A stretch of 64,000 bases of DNA from the IMG/VR virus record IMGVR_UViG_3300042923_000474, positions 124,001-188,000 of that record; one strand, written 5' to 3'. Within the stretch, counting starts at the first letter, position 1. Each line of letters opens with the position of its first letter. This document shows, piece after piece, positions 61,766 to 64,000 of the stretch. The stretch is from a virus. The position numbers and the translations under genes are program-made. Under the pieces are notes generated by a model. The model saw only the letters and a program-made list of their open reading frames with translations, was not told the origin of the DNA and did no database searches.

Positions 61766-62023
61766 ATGGTAATGCGTGTTTGGCCAGCCAAGGTCAAGAT
61801 TGAAGTGACCCGCCTTCTGGATCAGGATGTTAAGGTTCCAGGTGATGCTATTATCCATCAGGAACAACTCATCGTCCGTGTAGAGGGCCTGTGTGCAGAT
61901 GCCGTGCTGCGCAAGATCAAGGACCACTACAAGGCCATCGACAAGAACTGCGACGTCAAGATTCTGAGCGGTGTCGACTGGTATCCTGCCGACATGATTG
62001 GCAAGGTTGAATTAAGTTTCTAA
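61766..62023 (+). CDS. Small hypothetical protein (85 aa)
   Basis: MVMRVWPAKVKIEVTRLL..., alternating strands and helices compatible with a ferredoxin-like small fold. Follows the previous stop by one base. Unknown. Confidence 0.5.
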   Translation: MVMRVWPAKVKIEVTRLLDQDVKVPGDAIIHQEQLIVRVEGLCADAVLRKIKDHYKAIDKNCDVKILSGVDWYPADMIGKVELSF

Positions 62024-62063
62024 AGGGTCTGCTAGATGTATTAGCAGAAAGTATAAGGATCGC

Positions 62064-62348
62064 ATGATGCGACGGATTCTCTTAGGGGGGTCGGGGTTGG
62101 GACTTGCTTTGGCTTTGGCTGCACTGGCACATGCCGTGGAGCCGGTTTGCGAAGGAGTGGAGTTGCCGTCTTTAGAGACGGACGACGTCGCTGGCCTACG
62201 CGTTGCCGCTAGCTCTCCCAACTCTCGATTCCCCGCCTATTCGGCTGTACCTACGAGCAGAGAACTAGGTGCCGCCCCTCTGAACCGCACGAGTCGGGAT
62301 CGTGTATGGACAGCTGGGGTCGCGCAGAGTCCGATGAAGACCTTTTGA
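62064..62348 (+). CDS. Putative secreted protein with signal peptide (94 aa)
   Basis: MMRRILLGGSGLGLALALAA is a classical signal peptide (Arg start, hydrophobic core) with a likely AHA cleavage near residue 24. The mature part is short, polar and low in regular structure; no lipobox Cys is seen. AAGGAT stands before the ATG. Codon use is less biased than in neighbours. Confidence 0.45.
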   Translation: MMRRILLGGSGLGLALALAALAHAVEPVCEGVELPSLETDDVAGLRVAASSPNSRFPAYSAVPTSRELGAAPLNRTSRDRVWTAGVAQSPMKTF

Positions 62349-62415
62349 ACCTAGGGTGCCATGCCGACTTAGCCCACTATCAAATTCGGCACATAAGGAA
62401 AACAAGGAGCATCAC

Positions 62416-62631
62416 ACGAACTACTTGATCCGCTGGGCACTAATCCTGCTCGGGTCAGTAGTCGCAGTACCAACTATTCTTACGCGGAATGCTACCGTTC
62501 TCTTGCCATGGACCGTGGAGGTCCCGCAGGTTGAAACGCGTTCTTCGTTTGCACAGTTGGTATGGAAAAGTGTGTTGGCTGGGATCGGCAAACTGCCTAC
62601 CCAAACCCACAGCACTTTCGCGACTGCCTGA
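62416..62631 (+). CDS. Possible small membrane protein without a canonical start (about 71 aa)
   Basis: The open frame has a hydrophobic segment (IRWALILLGSVVAVPTIL) and a polar tail. AAGGAG at 62405-62409 is followed six bases later not by ATG but by ACG (62416); TTG at 62425 is the next option and an upstream GTG at 62356 lacks a ribosome site. It may use a rare start, be mutated, or be chance. Confidence 0.3.
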   Translation, partial: TNYLIRWALILLGSVVAVPTILTRNATVLLPWTVEVPQVETRSSFAQLVWKSVLAGIGKLPTQTHSTFATA

Positions 62632-63035
62632 CAAACTCACAGGCCGCTTAGCCAAAGTAGAGGTTTAAATGGACCTCATTAGGGATGGCTCTCAGCCTAC
62701 CTGTATATCTGCACAGAATCCTGCTCGCGAGGACAAGGCATCCTGAGTTCCCACGGACCCAGACCCTGTACCTTACCCAGGCCTAGGCAGTGACCGCTCG
62801 ACGATACCCCTATTCCATACGCTTCCCTGATCTCTCTAGCACCAGCTGATGCGCTCAGCCGGTTTCACTGACGAGACTTGAGTGGCTATGAGTCTAGTGG
62901 GTATTCGTTGGGTATTCATTTTCCATTTATGCCCTTGGGTCCTTTTAAAGAGATTTGAGACCTAGATCATGAACTTGAATAGCTAACAGTAATGTTCGGC
63001 TTTTCCCTAATGTCCCAATACAAGGAACCTGTTTC
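62632..63035 (+). other. 404-base stretch without recognisable gene
   Basis: Every frame is broken by stops; no tRNA, repeat or strong terminator seen. TTTATGCCC at 62926-62934 occurs without a preceding hairpin, upstream of the 63036 gene, and the last 100 bases are A+T-rich, so a promoter for that gene is likely here. Confidence 0.5.
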
Positions 63036-63518
63036 ATGCGTCAGATCGACGAGCAAAACAATGAAGTCGCCATCGAGCGCATCCGGGCCACCTTTGATGC
63101 ATTGGTGGATGGTTTGGGTATTGACGTACCTGGCCTGCTCAGTGGTGAGAAGACCTACCTCGTCTTTCCCGAAGACTTGGTCAAGCCGAGTATCGTGCGC
63201 CCTGCTGAAGGCGACATGGTCTATGGCCTGAACAACAACGACGTGGAAACCATCGGGGTTTTCAATGTCATGGGTTGGGCACTGTTCTCCCGTGATGGTA
63301 GCTTTGAGCTGCCTGATGGTGCAGAAGAAGTTGACCCACTGGATATCTATCCGGTACACGAGCACTACGATTACTGGTACGAGCTGATTGGCAGCTATAT
63401 CCGTACCACCGACATGCCAGACAAAATCGAAGACCCTTACGACGACGAGATCAATGTCGAAGAAGGTTTCGGCGCTGCTGACGTTGACGGTGAACCAGTC
63501 GACCCGGAAGACGCATAA
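63036..63518 (+). CDS. Acidic hypothetical protein (160 aa)
   Basis: CAAGGAACC before the ATG. MRQIDEQNNEVAIERIRATF opens a helical start, the middle is beta-rich (KTYLVFPEDLV) and the last 30 residues are almost all acidic (DKIEDPYDDEINVEEGF). Such acidic proteins can be DNA mimics or inhibitors; here that is only a possibility. Confidence 0.55.
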   Translation: MRQIDEQNNEVAIERIRATFDALVDGLGIDVPGLLSGEKTYLVFPEDLVKPSIVRPAEGDMVYGLNNNDVETIGVFNVMGWALFSRDGSFELPDGAEEVDPLDIYPVHEHYDYWYELIGSYIRTTDMPDKIEDPYDDEINVEEGFGAADVDGEPVDPEDA

Positions 63519-63577
63519 GTCTAGCCGCTTCGATTTATCCTTTTGATGTTTTACCCATTTACTGGGGGAGAGTAACT

Positions 63578-64000
63578 ATGTCCGCTTTTCGTTTGAGTGA
63601 CCGTCGCCTGTTTATCCCAGGTGTTGGAATCATTCCGTATATCCGCTACTTGCGTCTGACCAAAGCTGGTCACCGTCAGTACCTGCTTGTGAAAGGAAAG
63701 CATGTTACACACAGTTTCGGCATCTATGGTGACAATGGGCGTGAGCCTTTGTTGCTCGCCTTGGAAGCCTTGGAAAAGGAGTATGGAGTAATCCGCACAG
63801 GTAGTGTACTGCGGAAGCGGGAACGCAAAGACAAAAAGAATCCAACAGGGATGGTGGGTGTCTTCCGTAAGGAAGGCTATCTGTCACAGCCGTATCAGGT
63901 GACCTGCCCTTACGAGACCAATGAAGCAGTAGGCAGTTTGTCGAAAGCTTACATGGTACGAGAAGCAGCAGTAGCCGAGTATGAACGCAAGAACATACTC
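63578..64000 (+). CDS. Basic protein, possibly AP2-like DNA-binding domain (3' end outside window)
   Basis: The frame starts MSAFRLSDRRLFIPG with GGGGGAG upstream and is open to the right edge (141 codons). The end, NPTGMVGVFRKEGY...KAYMVREAAVAEYER, resembles an AP2-type three-strand plus helix DNA-binding domain often joined to HNH endonucleases. The region before it has repeated Lys/Arg. Assignment is tentative and truncated. Confidence 0.45.
   Translation, partial: MSAFRLSDRRLFIPGVGIIPYIRYLRLTKAGHRQYLLVKGKHVTHSFGIYGDNGREPLLLALEALEKEYGVIRTGSVLRKRERKDKKNPTGMVGVFRKEGYLSQPYQVTCPYETNEAVGSLSKAYMVREAAVAEYERKNIL

Noticed and set aside
62867-62900. CTGACGAG resembling a hammerhead ribozyme core
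   Set aside because: The second stem is weak and the required GAAA does not follow, so no hammerhead can form.
1-64000. tRNA genes, CRISPR arrays, insertion sequences, integrase or attachment sites
   Set aside because: Looked for on both strands; no TTCRA-type arm in a cloverleaf, no spaced direct repeats and no transposase or recombinase motif found.

Overview
The window is a piece of a lytic giant (jumbo) bacteriophage of the phiKZ-like lineage, most likely infecting Pseudomonas. The evidence is family content: virion-type multisubunit RNA polymerase genes (a beta'-like subunit with a DHDGD metal-binding motif, then a 1451-residue beta-like subunit), a phiKZ gp181-like giant tail protein divergent from them, a phiKZ gp25-like large terminase, adjacent phiKZ gp29/gp30-like tail sheath and tail tube genes, and a T4 gp21/phiKZ gp175-like prohead protease. 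There are no tRNAs, insertion sequences, CRISPR arrays or integration genes, and base composition looks slightly above half G+C by eye. I cannot name the phage.

Layout. 1-13.4 kb: end-truncated giant tail protein (minus strand), then a plus-strand operon of RNAP beta', RNAP beta, a terminator, and a structural/assembly run ending in the prohead protease. 13.4-22.2 kb: about twenty short, tightly overlapping plus-strand genes of unknown function, including an HslV-like Ntn hydrolase and a set of 70-110 residue proteins sharing an N-terminal aromatic/His-x-Asn-x-Gln signature. 22.3-25.3 kb: tail tube and tail sheath on the minus strand. 25.5-33.0 kb: three virion structural genes and the large terminase on plus. 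33.0-35.7 kb: two minus-strand virion-type genes. 35.8-41.7 kb: plus-strand small unknown genes, six of them preceded by the same Shine-Dalgarno-bearing hairpin and the whole run preceded by an early-promoter-like TATAATAC. 41.9-43.0 kb: a DarG/TARG1-type macrodomain and a highly structured gap. 43.0-55.4 kb: a minus-strand array of paralogous beta-rich virion-type proteins mixed with three LamG-like proteins; outlying members lie at 43042 (plus) and 59776 (minus). 55.5-62 kb: nucleotide metabolism (thymidylate kinase, dihydrofolate reductase, dCTP deaminase) with small unknowns. 62.0-64 kb: two secreted/membrane-like ORFs, a 400-base stretch without genes, and two more genes, the last running off the end.

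How it works together. The virion RNAP would be injected to read early genes; terminase, protease, sheath, tube and structural genes build the particle; the nucleotide enzymes feed dTTP synthesis; the macrodomain is a candidate counter-defence enzyme against DNA ADP-ribosylation. Two recurring RNA-level elements stand out: terminator hairpins followed by TTATGCC, present on both strands at convergent gene ends, and a hairpin-embedded ribosome binding site with one compensatory base-pair change.
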